A stretch of DNA of 64,000 bases from an uncultured Synechococcus sp. (GTDB lineage: Bacteria > Cyanobacteriota > Cyanobacteriia > Phormidesmidales > Phormidesmidaceae): contig CALDSK010000165.1 in assembly GCA_937911865.1 (NCBI GenBank), positions 44,593 to 108,592 of the forward strand, in the 5' to 3' direction. Position numbers and translations under genes: made by a program. The notes under the pieces were generated by a model. The model was not told the DNA's origin, searched no databases, and was given only the letters and a program-made list of their open reading frames with translations. How positions within the stretch are numbered: the stretch's first letter is position 1; each line of letters starts with the position of its first letter. This document shows, piece by piece, positions 28,684-39,212 of this stretch.

Positions 28684-29478
28684 ATGCAGATGAACATCGC
28701 CCGAATTTCAATAGCAGCGCTTTGTTCAGTCACCAGTTGGCTGGCGCTCGTTTCACCAGCTAGAGCCAACTGTAATGACACAGTCGCTAGCCCTGAGTGG
28801 TATACACCGATTCTGCAAGAGCATATTAGCTATTTGCAGAGTGACGAGCATCTCCACAACGAAAGCTACCGAGCCGTGCTCGACAGCGTTGAAGGTCGTA
28901 ATATTTTTGTGACCGAGGCATTTGACAACCTAGATGGCGCAGCCAAATCTCGGGTGCTCAGTGAGCTTCAGTCCTTTAGATTGAGCGACTATCTCACCCC
29001 AGAGGAATTAGAACAAAAGCTGAGCATGCCAGGCAGTCAGGGAATGGGCACTTGGCCCTACGATGTTACCGCTAGCGATGGTCGCCGTGTGCTAGAGGTC
29101 TACGACGGCTGTACGGTGCTGCCGCTACTGACAGAGCGCGATCGCTTTGGCCTTTACTTCAATCGCCACTTTCAACCTGGCAAAAGCACCTCGCAAGGTG
29201 AAATGCGAAATGCAGGTACGCCTCACTGGCGACAGGTCAACTTTCCCATTGAGGCTAGCACCGAGCAAGCTGTCCGTCTCGGCTTTTGGAACTCAGTTGG
29301 CTACGACAGCAGCGGCTGGTGGATTGCCTGGGTGCCTGAGCAGGGCCATTTTGAAATGAATGTGCCCGAAGGGTTCGACGCCGATAAATTACAGCGCTAT
29401 TGGCAAGTAGCTGAGCGTGACTACAACTATGTTGTCGTCAGAAATGATGGCACTGAGCTAGGCGTAAAGCAGTTTTAG
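28684..29478 (+). CDS. Secreted hypothetical protein
   Basis: A 264-aa protein starting MQMNIARISIAALCSVTSWL with a signal peptide that ends around VSPARA. The mature part has no recognised family. It has two Cys (CNDT near the N-terminus and DGCTVLP), and a C-terminal half rich in aromatic residues (GYDSSGWWIAWVPEQGHFEM). The ATG at 28684 has GAAGG 4-5 nt upstream; ATG 28690 has it at 10 nt and may be the true start. An upstream frame from 28651 would bury the signal peptide and is rejected. It is likely periplasmic. Confidence 0.7.
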   Translation: MQMNIARISIAALCSVTSWLALVSPARANCNDTVASPEWYTPILQEHISYLQSDEHLHNESYRAVLDSVEGRNIFVTEAFDNLDGAAKSRVLSELQSFRLSDYLTPEELEQKLSMPGSQGMGTWPYDVTASDGRRVLEVYDGCTVLPLLTERDRFGLYFNRHFQPGKSTSQGEMRNAGTPHWRQVNFPIEASTEQAVRLGFWNSVGYDSSGWWIAWVPEQGHFEMNVPEGFDADKLQRYWQVAERDYNYVVVRNDGTELGVKQF

Positions 29479-29502
29479 CTTCTGGCCAATTTCATTCAAC
29501 AT

Positions 29503-31737
29503 CTATCGTTTTTGAGCGCTGATAAAAGCGAGGGTGCGCTGCCAGGAGACAGTCTTCTGAGTGAGCTGTTGTGAAAAGATCGATCGCAATTTTTTTATAT
29601 CAGCAGTAGATACGTCATGGGCAACCAGATAACGATGATACTGACTGCTGTCGTCAAGCCAGCGATCTAACAAGGCCGACGTAACCAATCGCTCAGCCGA
29701 AAAAGTCCTAATCTCAATTTTGCAGCTAAACCCAGACTGCTCAAAGGCTTGCTCCAAATCAGAAATATCCCAGTTCACCATTGGATTGTCAGGATTGTTG
29801 AACAAATGTGACTCGGCCTGCTTAAACTGCGCCTGGAGTTCAGGCTCTGTCATTTTAGAAGGCAACAAGTCAGAGAGTCTCTGCGCCCGAGAAGGAACAG
29901 ATTCTGCAAGAACAATTTTTCCATCGTCCCTGAGGAGCGATCGCAGCTGTTGAATGACATTCTGCTTATTGCTAACGTCCATCAGCGCATTTCTACCGAT
30001 AATGCCGTCAAAGGTTACATCAGAATTTGTTTTCTCTAAGCTGATAGCGCTAAGCACACCTAAGTTTTTATCGTGATTGTCAACCTGAAAAACAACAGGT
30101 CTTGCCAGCTCGTCTAACATGTCAGCTTGTTCCGTCAGTGCGCTGTAGGTTTTGGCCGTGCGCACACAGCTATAGACGCCACCTTCTGGCACCTGACGAA
30201 CCGCCTCCCAGGTCAGCAAGCCAGTACTGGCATTAAGGTCTAATAAAACGTGATGCCGTTGGGGGGTGAGCAGGTTGAAAATGCGATCGCGTACTTCACC
30301 TAGCTGCGTTCCCAATGCGCCCGCCGCCCGCTGTAACCATCGTTCCTGCTGTAGATCGTCAGGCCCATATGTCAACGCTTCTGGCATAGACACTTCTAAA
30401 TTATGCTCTACCAGTCCTGCTAGCTGGGCTTCCCTGCGACGAGCCACCTGCACCTGAATAGTTGCCTCGTAGCCCTGGCTAGAAGGCTGATAAAACACCT
30501 GCCCCTGTAAACTACCTGGCAAATACTGCTGTGCAACCCAGTGATCTCGGTAAGCATGCGGATACAAATAGCCTGCCCCATGGCCAAATCCCTTTTTATC
30601 GCGAGTCGCATCTCTCATCGCATTCGGCACATCGTCTTCCCGCTCTTGTGCAACCGTCGCTAGGGCATCAAAAAATGCCATGATGCTGTTGCTTTTCGGC
30701 GCTGTTGCCAAATAAAGTGTCGCCTGCGCTAGAGGATATCGGCCCTCTGGCATACCTACGCGGTCAAACGCATCGGCACAACCTGTCACGACGACCACCG
30801 CATTCGGATCGGCCATACCTACATCTTCTCCAGCCAGAATCACCAGTCGCCGAAAGATATAGCGTGGGTCTTCTCCGGCGTACACCATCCGGGCTAGCCA
30901 ATACAGCGCCGCGTCTGGATCTGAACCGCGTATGCTTTTGATAAAAGCGCTGATGGTATCAAAATGAGCATCACCTTCTTTGTCATACAAGACGGCCCGC
31001 TGCTGGATAGAATCTTCCGCAACAGGCAGCGTAATTTTGATGAGATTTTCTTGATCAGGCGCGGTCGTTTCTACCGCTAGCTCCAGCGCATTCAAGACGG
31101 TTCGAGCATCGCCGTTTGCAACATTGACTAAATGCGCTAGCGCGTCAGCCTCTATCTGAACCTCTTGTTCACCGTAGCCCCGTTCTGCATCGCTCAATGC
31201 CTGCTGCACAATCGTTTTGAGATCGTCAGCCTGCAAAGGCTTTAGCTGAAACACCCTGGACCGACTAACCAGCGCCTTGTTCACCTCAAAGAACGGATTC
31301 TCGGTGGTGGCGCCAATCAAAATGACGGTGCCATTTTCTACCCAGGGCAGCAGAGCATCCTGCTGAGCCTTGTTAAACCGATGGACTTCATCGACAAAGA
31401 GAATAGTTCGTCGTCCGTATTGACCTCGATGCGTCTGAGCCAGTTCAATGGCCGCGCGAATATCTTTGACGCCGCCTAGCACTGCATTAATCGCGACAAA
31501 CTGAGCCATTGTGGTGTTGGCAATCACCCTGGCAAGCGTTGTTTTGCCAGTGCCGGGAGGGCCGTAAAAGATCAAAGAAGACAGCTGGTCAGCTTGGATG
31601 GCACGTCGAAGCAGGCGGCCAGGGCCGATGATCGCGTCTTGGCCAATGAATTCGTCGAGCGATCGCGGTCGCATCCTGGCCGCTAAAGGTGCTTCGGATG
31701 CCGCTAATTGCTCCTGTCGATGTTTAAAGAGATCCAT
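29503..31737 (-). CDS. rarA: RarA/MgsA AAA ATPase fused to a methyltransferase-like domain
   Basis: A 744-aa fusion known from cyanobacteria. The N-terminal ~430 residues are RarA, a replication-fork clamp-loader-like ATPase: [11 protein letters not shown], Walker [13 protein letters not shown] (59-70), Walker [31 protein letters not shown] and the C-terminal RarA segment [20 protein letters not shown]. From ~490 onwards there is a Rossmann-like region ([40 protein letters not shown]) typical of SAM-dependent methyltransferases. The start at 31737 has AGGGA about 6 nt upstream and aligns with MDLF; the frame extends 13 codons further. What the second domain modifies is unknown. Confidence 0.88.
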   Translation of the reverse strand: MDLFKHRQEQLAASEAPLAARMRPRSLDEFIGQDAIIGPGRLLRRAIQADQLSSLIFYGPPGTGKTTLARVIANTTMAQFVAINAVLGGVKDIRAAIELAQTHRGQYGRRTILFVDEVHRFNKAQQDALLPWVENGTVILIGATTENPFFEVNKALVSRSRVFQLKPLQADDLKTIVQQALSDAERGYGEQEVQIEADALAHLVNVANGDARTVLNALELAVETTAPDQENLIKITLPVAEDSIQQRAVLYDKEGDAHFDTISAFIKSIRGSDPDAALYWLARMVYAGEDPRYIFRRLVILAGEDVGMADPNAVVVVTGCADAFDRVGMPEGRYPLAQATLYLATAPKSNSIMAFFDALATVAQEREDDVPNAMRDATRDKKGFGHGAGYLYPHAYRDHWVAQQYLPGSLQGQVFYQPSSQGYEATIQVQVARRREAQLAGLVEHNLEVSMPEALTYGPDDLQQERWLQRAAGALGTQLGEVRDRIFNLLTPQRHHVLLDLNASTGLLTWEAVRQVPEGGVYSCVRTAKTYSALTEQADMLDELARPVVFQVDNHDKNLGVLSAISLEKTNSDVTFDGIIGRNALMDVSNKQNVIQQLRSLLRDDGKIVLAESVPSRAQRLSDLLPSKMTEPELQAQFKQAESHLFNNPDNPMVNWDISDLEQAFEQSGFSCKIEIRTFSAERLVTSALLDRWLDDSSQYHRYLVAHDVSTADIKKLRSIFSQQLTQKTVSWQRTLAFISAQKR

Positions 31738-31955
31738 ATAATCCCTAGGGTAATACCCTACCGAGCCAGACGGCACCTACAGTCTGTCTGTCCATATTGG
31801 GCATATTAAGCCTGCTGCTAAATGATGTATCAAAGAAAATCATTTGTACAGAAACAGGTGCGGCCCCCCTATTCAACGACAGGGAAACTGCTTCAAAACA
31901 GGTGAACCGATTGACTATTGCTGACTGTCCGCCTAGCGATTCTAATCCTAGAGAA

Positions 31956-33986
31956 ATGTCCACTGCTGGACACACATCCACAGTAGACCCCAAGGCATTT
32001 TATAACGCTCTATGGAGCCACCCGACTCAGGGAATGTATGTCTTAGAGGTCCTAGAAGAGGGTGCAGATTTTCGGTTTATTGACTTCAACCAGGCATGCA
32101 AAGACAACAGCTCTATCCCAGTCGAAGAGATCCAAGGTCAGCAATTGAGTAAGTCGTTCTCTCCCGAAGTAGTTCGTTTATATCTTCCTCGATACACTCA
32201 ATGCGTTCAAACGAGGAGAATACTTTGCTTCGAAGAAAAGCTGCCGCTAGAGAACAGCTTAGCTCACTGGTCTTTAACGGTTTATCCGCTGATAGACCGA
32301 TCGGATAAAGTGACTCAGCTGCTGGTAACCGCCATTGATATTACGCACCGAAAACAGCTCGAAAGCCTAACAGAATCTCGCCAGATTTTGCAGCAGGTGA
32401 TAGATACAGTGCCGGCTGCTATCTTTTGGAAGGATACAGACAGCCGCTACTTGGGGTGCAATATCAACTTTGCAAAGATCGCTGGCTTCGAAGATGTGAA
32501 CGATCTAGTTGGCAAGAATGATTACGATATGGTCTGGAAAAAGGAAGAATCGGATTTCTTTCGTGAATGCGATCGCCGAGTCATGGATTCTGACCAGTCA
32601 GAACTCAATATTATTGAGCCGCAGTTGCAGCCCGGTGGGCGAGAAGCCTGGCTGAGAACCAGCAAAATACCTCTGCACAACAGTGAGGGGGTCGTCAATG
32701 GCATGTTGGGAGTCATCGAAGATATTACTGACTGGAAAGAAATCCAGGACAAGCAGTCCAGACTCTTGGCTATTTTAGAAGCTACCCCAGACATCATTGG
32801 CATTACCGATGCTTGTGGTTATCATCGCTATCTCAACCAAGCCGGGCAGCATATGTTTAATACATCATCTGAACAAGTGAAATTTCTTCACCTGGCTGAT
32901 TTGGCGCCCCCTGACATAGCTGAAATGCTGATCTCAGAGGCGCTTCCTACCGCCAGGGAAAAAGGGATCTGGTCTGGTGAATCAACGATTCGTAACTGCC
33001 ATGGTCAAAATATACCGGTCTCTCATGTGATCATTAGCCACAAGTCAGAAGAGGGACTAACGGAGCGGTTTTCTTCGATGATGCGAGATATCAGCAAGCG
33101 AAAAATCGCTGAAACTAACCTTAAAAATCAATCAGAAGAGCTAACTATCGCCCTACAGCAGCTGCAAAAAACCCAGACTCAAATCATTCAGGCTGAAAAA
33201 ATGTCGAGCTTGGGCCAGATGGTTGCAGGCGTAGCCCATGAAATTAACAACCCGGTGAACTTTATTCACGGCAACTTACAGCCTGCGGCTAACTATACTC
33301 AAGAGCTATTAGAGCTCATTGAGCTGTACCGTGAGACTTACCCGGTTGCGACACCAGATATTGAAGCGATTTTAGAAGACATAGATCTCGACTTTGTCAA
33401 AGAAGACTTGCCTAAGCTGCTTCGCTCCATGACGGTAGGTACTGAGCGAATTCGAGAGATTGTACTCTCGTTGCGAAATTTCTCTCGTTTAGATGAGTCA
33501 GAAGTTAAAACTGTTGATCTCCATGATGGAATCAACAGTACGCTGGTTATTTTGAATCATCGGTTGAAATCCGACAATGTTCACAAGGCGATTCAAGTCG
33601 TAAAACAATACGGTGACCTGCCGCTAGTGGCCTGCTATCCAAGCCAGCTCAATCAGGTCTTGATGAATATTCTTGCCAATGCAATTGATGCGCTTGCCTA
33701 CGAGAAAAATCCTACCATCACCCTTTCAACAGAAGCGCACGCCGCGCATGTGAATATTCGAATCCGTGATAATGGTCCTGGTATTCCAGAAGAGATTCAG
33801 CCTCAAATTCTAGATCCTTTTTTCACCACGAAAGAGGTTGGGAAAGGCACCGGTATGGGCATGTCTATTAGCTATCAGATAGTGACCGAAAAGCATGGGG
33901 GACAGCTAACATTCTCTTCTCAGATAGGTCAGGGAACTGAATTCTGTATCTCGATTCCGATTCAAAAGAGAAACACATTGGATTAA
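31956..33986 (+). CDS. PAS-domain sensor histidine kinase (orphan)
   Basis: About 676 aa from ATG 31956. It has three or more PAS-like sensory segments (FNALW..., DTVPAAIFWKDTDSRYLGCN, LEATPDIIGITDACGYHRYL) with PAC-like ends (VIEDITDWKEIQ, MMRDISKRKIAE). A coiled linker leads to the HisKA box EKMSSLGQMVAGVAHEINNP (phospho-His428) and a complete HATPase (LMNILANAIDAL, DNGPGIPEEIQ, DPFFTTKEVGKGTGMGM). No transmembrane segment is visible, so it is cytoplasmic. The open frame continues upstream to a TTG at 31797; those 53 residues are uncertain. No response regulator is adjacent. It closely resembles the kinase at 61437-63710. Confidence 0.88.
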   Translation: MSTAGHTSTVDPKAFYNALWSHPTQGMYVLEVLEEGADFRFIDFNQACKDNSSIPVEEIQGQQLSKSFSPEVVRLYLPRYTQCVQTRRILCFEEKLPLENSLAHWSLTVYPLIDRSDKVTQLLVTAIDITHRKQLESLTESRQILQQVIDTVPAAIFWKDTDSRYLGCNINFAKIAGFEDVNDLVGKNDYDMVWKKEESDFFRECDRRVMDSDQSELNIIEPQLQPGGREAWLRTSKIPLHNSEGVVNGMLGVIEDITDWKEIQDKQSRLLAILEATPDIIGITDACGYHRYLNQAGQHMFNTSSEQVKFLHLADLAPPDIAEMLISEALPTAREKGIWSGESTIRNCHGQNIPVSHVIISHKSEEGLTERFSSMMRDISKRKIAETNLKNQSEELTIALQQLQKTQTQIIQAEKMSSLGQMVAGVAHEINNPVNFIHGNLQPAANYTQELLELIELYRETYPVATPDIEAILEDIDLDFVKEDLPKLLRSMTVGTERIREIVLSLRNFSRLDESEVKTVDLHDGINSTLVILNHRLKSDNVHKAIQVVKQYGDLPLVACYPSQLNQVLMNILANAIDALAYEKNPTITLSTEAHAAHVNIRIRDNGPGIPEEIQPQILDPFFTTKEVGKGTGMGMSISYQIVTEKHGGQLTFSSQIGQGTEFCISIPIQKRNTLD

Positions 33987-34040
33987 GGCTATGTGATTTG
34001 TTTGCCATAGCCTGTTTGCCCTGAATAGAGAACCTATAAA

Positions 34041-34083
34041 CAAAGACTGCCTAGAGAGATATGTTCTCTCTAGGCAATCTTTG
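34041..34083. terminator. Bidirectional terminator between histidine kinase and typA
   Basis: CAAAGACTGCCTAGAGAG pairs with CTCTCTAGGCAATCTTTG (one mismatch) and is followed by TTTTG. It lies in the gap between the convergent genes. Confidence 0.85.
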
Positions 34084-34154
34084 TTTTGCGTATTCTTCAA
34101 TCGCTGACTCAGTAAATCAAAGATTGAATTCCGTCACTAAGCGCAACCGAAACC

Positions 34155-35948
34155 TTAGCGCTTAGCGAGCTTTTTTTTGCCCACCTTCCGCAAGCGAATC
34201 GATTCGGGCGTAACTTCGACCATCTCATCAGAGCTGATATACTCCAGCGCCCGCTCAAGCCCCATTTCCATCGGCGACTGTAGCTGTACAAGCTCATCGC
34301 CCGATGCGGCCCGGTGGTTAGTCAGCTGCTTTGCCTTACAAATGTTCAGCTCTAGGTCTTGAGGGCGATTGTTCTCACCAACGACCATACCTTTGTATAC
34401 CTTAGTACCTGGCTCAATAAAGAACGTGCCGCGATCTTCTGCGTTCTTCAGCGCATAAAAAGTAGCCACGCCTTCCTCAAAGGAGATCAGCACACCGTTA
34501 CGGCGGGTCTCAATATCGCCCGACATGGGGCGGTACTCCAAAAAGCTATGGTTCATAATACCGGCACCACGCGTCACGCGCATGAACTCACCTCGAAAGC
34601 CAATCAGACCTCGGGCAGGAACCACAAACTCAAGCTGAGCGCGGCCATCCCCTGAGACCATCATGTCTTGCAGCTCACCTTTGCGCTGACCCAGGCGCTC
34701 CATGCAGCCACCGACTGCGTCTTCCGGTACGTCTAGCACCAGCTGCTCAAAAGGCTCGCAAGGTTTGCTATCGACTTCGCGGTAAATGACCTGAGGCTGA
34801 GACACCTGAAATTCATAGCCTTCACGGCGCATAGTCTCAATCAAAATGCCAAGGTGCAGTTCACCGCGGCCTGAGACGGCAAAGCGGTCAGGAGAGTCAG
34901 TTTGTTCTACTCGCAAAGCGACGTTGGTTTCTAACTCGCGCATCAGGCGATCGCGCAACTGACGAGAGGTCACAAAATCACCCTCTTGGCCCGCAAAGGG
35001 TGAATCGTTCACCGCAAAGGTCATCTGCAAGGTCGGTTCGTCCACCTTAATCAGCGGCAGCGCTTGAGGCTCGGTTGCGCAGGTAATAGTCTCACCTATA
35101 TTGGCATCAGCAAAACCTGCAACGGCGACTAGATTACCGGCCTTGGCTTCTTTAATTTCAACCCGAGACAGGCCCTGGAAGCCCATCAGCTTGGTAATTT
35201 TGCCTTTGACAATTTTGCCGTCTTCCTTCACTAGAGCGGTTTGCGCACCCTGGCGAATCGTGCCGTTGTGCACCTTGCCAATGACGATACGTCCCAGATA
35301 GTCGGAATAATCTAGGGTTGTGACCTGAAGCTGCAAGGGCTTTTCAGGATCGCCCACCGGCGGAGAAACATGGTGAAGGATGGACTCAAACAAAGGCTTC
35401 ATGTCTTTGTCTTCGTCTTCCATGTTCTCTTTGGCAAACCCTGTCAGGCCAGAGGCAAAGAGGTAAGGAAAGTCGCACTGGTCATCATCTGCGCCTAGCT
35501 CAATAAAAAGATCGAGGACCTTATCTACCGCGGTATGGGGGTCAGCCCGAGGTCGGTCTATTTTGTTGACGACAACAATCGGACGCAGGCCTTTTTCTAG
35601 CGCCTTTTTCAGGACGAATCGAGTCTGAGGCATCGGGCCTTCGTTGGCGTCAACAATTAGCAGGCAGCCGTCTACCATGCCGAGTACGCGCTCTACTTCA
35701 CCACCGAAATCTGCGTGCCCAGGAGTATCAACAATATTGATGAGCGTTTCACCGTAATAAACCGCCGTATTTTTCGACAGAATGGTAATCCCTCGCTCCC
35801 GTTCCAAATCGTTAGAGTCTAGTACGCAAGTAGGAACGGCTTCGTTGTCGCGGAAAATACCGGATTGCTCTAGCAGGGAGTCAACGAGGGTGGTTTTGCC
35901 GTGGTCTACGTGGGCGATAATAGCGACGTTGCGGATGGGAAGGCTCAT
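34155..35948 (-). CDS. typA: Ribosome-associated GTPase TypA/BipA
   Basis: A 597-aa translational GTPase, the usual TypA length, acting on ribosomes under stress. G motifs: AHVDHGKTT (G1), RERGITI (G2), [16 protein letters not shown] (G3), NKIDRPRA (G4). The TypA C-terminal segments [20 protein letters not shown] and [20 protein letters not shown] are intact. The Met at 35948 ([20 protein letters not shown]) is the family start; a TTG-started frame 11 codons longer is unlikely. It stands alone, with a 417-bp gap upstream of it toward the channel gene. Confidence 0.95.
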   Translation of the reverse strand: MSLPIRNVAIIAHVDHGKTTLVDSLLEQSGIFRDNEAVPTCVLDSNDLERERGITILSKNTAVYYGETLINIVDTPGHADFGGEVERVLGMVDGCLLIVDANEGPMPQTRFVLKKALEKGLRPIVVVNKIDRPRADPHTAVDKVLDLFIELGADDDQCDFPYLFASGLTGFAKENMEDEDKDMKPLFESILHHVSPPVGDPEKPLQLQVTTLDYSDYLGRIVIGKVHNGTIRQGAQTALVKEDGKIVKGKITKLMGFQGLSRVEIKEAKAGNLVAVAGFADANIGETITCATEPQALPLIKVDEPTLQMTFAVNDSPFAGQEGDFVTSRQLRDRLMRELETNVALRVEQTDSPDRFAVSGRGELHLGILIETMRREGYEFQVSQPQVIYREVDSKPCEPFEQLVLDVPEDAVGGCMERLGQRKGELQDMMVSGDGRAQLEFVVPARGLIGFRGEFMRVTRGAGIMNHSFLEYRPMSGDIETRRNGVLISFEEGVATFYALKNAEDRGTFFIEPGTKVYKGMVVGENNRPQDLELNICKAKQLTNHRAASGDELVQLQSPMEMGLERALEYISSDEMVEVTPESIRLRKVGKKKLAKR

Positions 35949-36365
35949 AGGAGTCTCGGGTTTGGCTGAAGGAGTAGTCAATTAGGGATGCTCGATATGA
36001 GCAGCTTCTTTTCTGGTGTCTCAAATACAGCAGACAAAGGGTTTAGCACAGAGGATGGAGAGGGGCTCTCTGGAATTTACTTCTCTGCAATAAAGGTTCA
36101 TCAATTGTAACGTATGGTTTGTCTACCGGGTGCTTTGCTCGCTGCGAATACGGTAGTTAATTTGCAGTAAGGCCCAAATACACGGGAGTACTCTAGCCAT
36201 CTGAAACGGTCAAAGCCTTGCGCACTACGTGGATGCTCTAAACCAGCGAGCTGCCCAGGATAAAAAGCCCAAGAAAAATAATAGCAAGGCATCAGAGAAA
36301 CTATAGGGAAAGGTTGGGAAAGGGGGCGATCGCTCGACTTACCGCAACGTAACGATCGTTTCGAC
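35949..36365. other. Intergenic region between channel gene and typA
   Basis: 417 bp without a supported gene. It holds the typA promoter and the 3' flank of the channel gene. A 93-aa minus-strand frame overlaps the channel 3' end and has no protein-like features. Confidence 0.45.
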
Positions 36366-37178
36366 TTATGGAGTTGTAACAACTTTTGTCATTGTCTCTG
36401 CTCGTTCAGGCAATGCCTCACCACAGCGGCGACAAAATTGCGCATCGGTTTCGTGGCCTAGCAGCTCACAGCGATCGCACGCTACCCGCACAGAGTTCTG
36501 CACCTTAGTGAACTGTTGAATAAAATTTCCCACCTGGGTTGGGATCAAGGCAATTCCAGTCATGATCATAGCGATAGTGAGTCCTCGTCCCGCCTCTGTA
36601 ACAGGCGTAATGTCGCCAAATCCAACGGTGGTCATGGTAACCACTGAAAAATACACCGCGTCTAGAAAAGTGCCAAAGCTTTCACTGTTGGTACCGTGCT
36701 CGGCCTGATAGATTGCACCAGAATAAATAAAAATAATCGAGAAAAGCGTGAATAAAATGCGACCAAAAATGAGACCTTCATAGCCGCTGATGCGATTAAA
36801 CCAGGTCTTTTTTTCAAAGAAGCGAGCCAGCCGTAGAATCCTCAGCCAGCGGATAAGGCGAAGGGAACGAATATCTAATGCGCCGAGTAAAAAAGGCAGA
36901 ATGGCCACCAGATCGATCAGCCCATAAAGACTGAAGATAAAGCGAAGCCGATTTTGCGCTGACCACAGACGAACGAGGTACTCCACCGTAAAGAGCACCA
37001 GAATGATTTGATCGGTGATTTTGATCGCCAGGCGAACGGTGGCAGGTAATGGATAAGTTTGGATGGCAAAAAGCGTGGCAGACAGAAGGATGAGGAATGC
37101 GATCACACCACTCACCCAAAGCCCTACCCCCGAATCACTTTCATCAACTGCCAGTCGTACCTGCTCTCGTAAAGTCAT
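36366..37178 (-). CDS. Six-TM voltage-gated-type potassium channel with C-terminal zinc ribbon
   Basis: A 270-aa channel. The S4-like segment DIRSLRLIRWLRILRLARFF (102-121) has regularly spaced arginines, the pore has TMTTVGFGD (182-189; K+ filter TVGFGD), and six helices can be drawn. After the last helix, two CxxC pairs (C234/C237 in CDRC and C249/C252 in CRRC) form a zinc-ribbon. No KTN/RCK domain is present. K+ selectivity follows from the filter; gating ligand or role of the zinc ribbon is unknown. ATG 37178 is the only good start. Confidence 0.88.
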   Translation of the reverse strand: MTLREQVRLAVDESDSGVGLWVSGVIAFLILLSATLFAIQTYPLPATVRLAIKITDQIILVLFTVEYLVRLWSAQNRLRFIFSLYGLIDLVAILPFLLGALDIRSLRLIRWLRILRLARFFEKKTWFNRISGYEGLIFGRILFTLFSIIFIYSGAIYQAEHGTNSESFGTFLDAVYFSVVTMTTVGFGDITPVTEAGRGLTIAMIMTGIALIPTQVGNFIQQFTKVQNSVRVACDRCELLGHETDAQFCRRCGEALPERAETMTKVVTTP

Positions 37179-37235
37179 GTAGCGAGCCTATTCAATCTTT
37201 TTTCCCAGACGATAAAATCACTAGGTCAATACACA

Positions 37236-37310
37236 AACGTAATTCAGGGAAAGTCCGGTGTAACCCCGGCACTGTGCCGCAGCTGTAAAAGTCAGAACGC
37301 CTGAATACTG
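37236..37310 (+). ncRNA. Cobalamin riboswitch
   Basis: The leader of the cbiX gene contains CAGGGAAAGTCCGGTGTAA followed by CCCCGGCACTGTGCCGCAGC and TGTAA, the conserved B12-riboswitch core (GGGAA...GGTG..AA.CC...CtG..CCGC..CTGTAA). The closing stem is ATTCAGG (37242-37248) with CCTGAAT (37300-37306). It is compact, without long peripheral arms. Placing it 47 bp upstream of a cobalt chelatase gene fits feedback control by adenosyl- or other cobalamins. Class (Cbl-I or II) was not determined. Confidence 0.85.
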
Positions 37311-37356
37311 TTTTCATCACTCACTCTCGCGTCGCACGAGAAAAGAGCAAAACTAT

Positions 37357-38481
37357 ATGGTTTTCATTCAAACATCCGATACACTCACAGCTCAATCTTT
37401 ATCAGAGACCGCTTCAGAAAAACTGCTTGCTGCTAACCTGCTAACTACTAACAGTGACCTAGACGCCATCGCCATAGCCAATACCCCGCCCGACACACAG
37501 GCTGTCGTCAATTCACTTGAGCTCCCCCCTTTACCCATCGCTCGTCCGCTGCTGATGGTCGGTCACGGCACCCGTAACCCCAAAGGCCGTCAAGACCTGA
37601 TTGATTTTGGTAGGCTGTATCACCAGATAGACCCCTCCCGTCCAGTCATTCCCTGCTTCTTAGAACTCACCAGCCCCAGCATTCAATCAGGAATAGACCA
37701 GTGCGTTGAGCAGGGCTATACAGATATTTCGGTACTGCCGATTCTGCTGTTTGCAGCGCGTCACAATAAATTTGACGTCACGGGCGAACTAGATAGAGCC
37801 AAAGCTCGCTATGCAGATAAGCATTTGGCGCTGACATTTCACTACGGACGCCACTTCGGTATCACACCCGCTGTCTTAGATCTTTGGAAGACTCGGCTGG
37901 CTTTGCTCGATACCCCTGAGCACAACCCCCACGGAATTTCTCGCGATGAAACTACGCTACTGTTTATTGGCCGGGGCTCTAGCGACCCAGACGCCAATGG
38001 CGATGTGCACAAGCTCTCTCGTATGATTTGGGAAGGCAGCGGCTATCACACGGTTGAGACCTGTTTTATTGGCATAACACACCCCAGATTAGAAGAAGGC
38101 TTTCGGCGATCGCGTCTATACAACCCCAAGCGCATTATCGTGCTGCCCTACTTCATGTTTACAGGCGTCCTTATGGAAAAAATTGGTGCCATCTCTGCCC
38201 AGCAGCAGGCGCTGCATCCAGATATTGAGGTGATAACGCTGCCAGAGATGGGAATTCATCCTCATTTGATTCGAGTGCTGCGCGACAGAGAAATTGAAAC
38301 GCAGCTTGGTCAGGTGAAGATGAACTGCGAAGCTTGTAAATTCCGGCTCGCTGCCAAAGCAGATAGCGACGGGCACGGACATCATCATGCTCATGGACAT
38401 GCTCACAACCATGACCATCCAGTGCTAGACCCATACGCAGCGCCCGAGAAATATCATCAGCGAATCTGGCAGGTGCCATAA
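37357..38481 (+). CDS. cbiX: Sirohydrochlorin cobaltochelatase CbiX with His-rich C-terminus
   Basis: A 374-aa protein of the CbiX/SirB class, which inserts Co2+ into sirohydrochlorin in cobalamin synthesis. Two CbiX half-domains occur: [18 protein letters not shown] (catalytic His70) and [20 protein letters not shown]. In the second half the His of the motif is replaced by Arg. The C-terminus has [10 protein letters not shown] and a His-rich stretch ([16 protein letters not shown]), probably a metal store or cobalt-delivery region. The first ~60 residues are a low-complexity extension. It lies directly downstream of a cobalamin riboswitch. Confidence 0.9.
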   Translation: MVFIQTSDTLTAQSLSETASEKLLAANLLTTNSDLDAIAIANTPPDTQAVVNSLELPPLPIARPLLMVGHGTRNPKGRQDLIDFGRLYHQIDPSRPVIPCFLELTSPSIQSGIDQCVEQGYTDISVLPILLFAARHNKFDVTGELDRAKARYADKHLALTFHYGRHFGITPAVLDLWKTRLALLDTPEHNPHGISRDETTLLFIGRGSSDPDANGDVHKLSRMIWEGSGYHTVETCFIGITHPRLEEGFRRSRLYNPKRIIVLPYFMFTGVLMEKIGAISAQQQALHPDIEVITLPEMGIHPHLIRVLRDREIETQLGQVKMNCEACKFRLAAKADSDGHGHHHAHGHAHNHDHPVLDPYAAPEKYHQRIWQVP

Positions 38482-38592
38482 ACGCTACAGAGTCTTCTAA
38501 TGTTGTGGATTCAATTTTCCTAAGCTCTCAGGGGCGGACGATGCGTCCCCCCCTGTTCCCTACTCTGACTACGCCTTTTGCTCTTTTGCGCT

Positions 38593-38826
38593 ATGACTCC
38601 TCCTGCTTTTAACGTTGGCGATCGCATTCGACTGCACACCCGCCCCCCTTACCTCAAAAGCGCCGAACCTATGCCCATGCTCCGACCCCCAGACCTGGTT
38701 GACATTGGCGAAGAAGGCACTGTCCTTAGCCGCAAGCCCGGGGGCTACCTTGGCGTTCGTTTCACCCGCGGATCGTTCCTGATCGACGCCCAATATATAG
38801 AATCGGTCGAAGCAGCCGAGCAATAG
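38593..38826 (+). CDS. sipA: SipA-like regulatory protein (NblS/Hik33-interacting)
   Basis: A 77-aa SH3-like beta-barrel protein. It starts MTPPAFNVGDRIRLHTRPPY and contains the family core PMPMLRPPDLVDIGEEGTVL, then RKPGGYLGVRFTRGSFLID. SipA binds the NblS/Hik33 histidine kinase and raises its activity in light- and stress-responses of cyanobacteria. The ATG at 38593 is preferred to a start five codons upstream because family members begin here. NblS itself is not in the window. Confidence 0.9.
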   Translation: MTPPAFNVGDRIRLHTRPPYLKSAEPMPMLRPPDLVDIGEEGTVLSRKPGGYLGVRFTRGSFLIDAQYIESVEAAEQ

Positions 38827-39005
38827 AAAGGTGAATAAAAGAGTGAAGTAGATTGAATTAAAAAAGCGAAAAAAGTTTTTTACAATACCGTTCGCCTCTT
38901 GTGCTACATTTAGTTACCGTGAGCGCGACACAAAAGCGCTGCACGCACCGTACAGTCAGCACATCTGGCCGTACAACTTCTCAAAAGTCAGCGCTTAAAA
39001 AGCAG

Positions 39006-39077
39006 GGGTCGCTAGCTCAGTGGTAGAGCATTCGGCTTTTAACCGACTGGTCCTGGGTTCGAATCCCAGGCGACCCA
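39006..39077 (+). tRNA. trnK: tRNA-Lys (anticodon UUU)
   Basis: A 72-nt cloverleaf: acceptor GGGTCGC/GCGACCC with discriminator A, D-arm with GCTCAGTGGTAGAGC, anticodon stem TCGG/CCGA with loop CTTTTAA (TTT anticodon), and T-arm CTGGGTTCGAATCCCAG. No CCA is encoded. Confidence 0.97.
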
Positions 39078-39177
39078 CTTTTTTAAGCGGTCGATTTATC
39101 ATGCGATCAATCCACTGCGTCGATTGAACAGTTAAGCGTTAGTCAAACGCTATTTATTAAACGCTGTAACTCATCAT

Positions 39178-39212
39178 GACGCCTTCCTGAATTTTAGGAG
39201 AGGCGTTTTTTA
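39178..39212 (+). terminator. Intrinsic terminator downstream of tRNA-Lys
   Basis: ACGCCT-TCCT...AGGA-GAGGCGTTTTTT forms a GC-rich stem followed by six T residues. It is about 100 nt after the tRNA. Confidence 0.85.

Noticed and set aside
36101..36382. 93-aa minus-strand frame before the channel gene end
   Set aside because: It overlaps the channel 3' end in another frame and shows no protein-like features.
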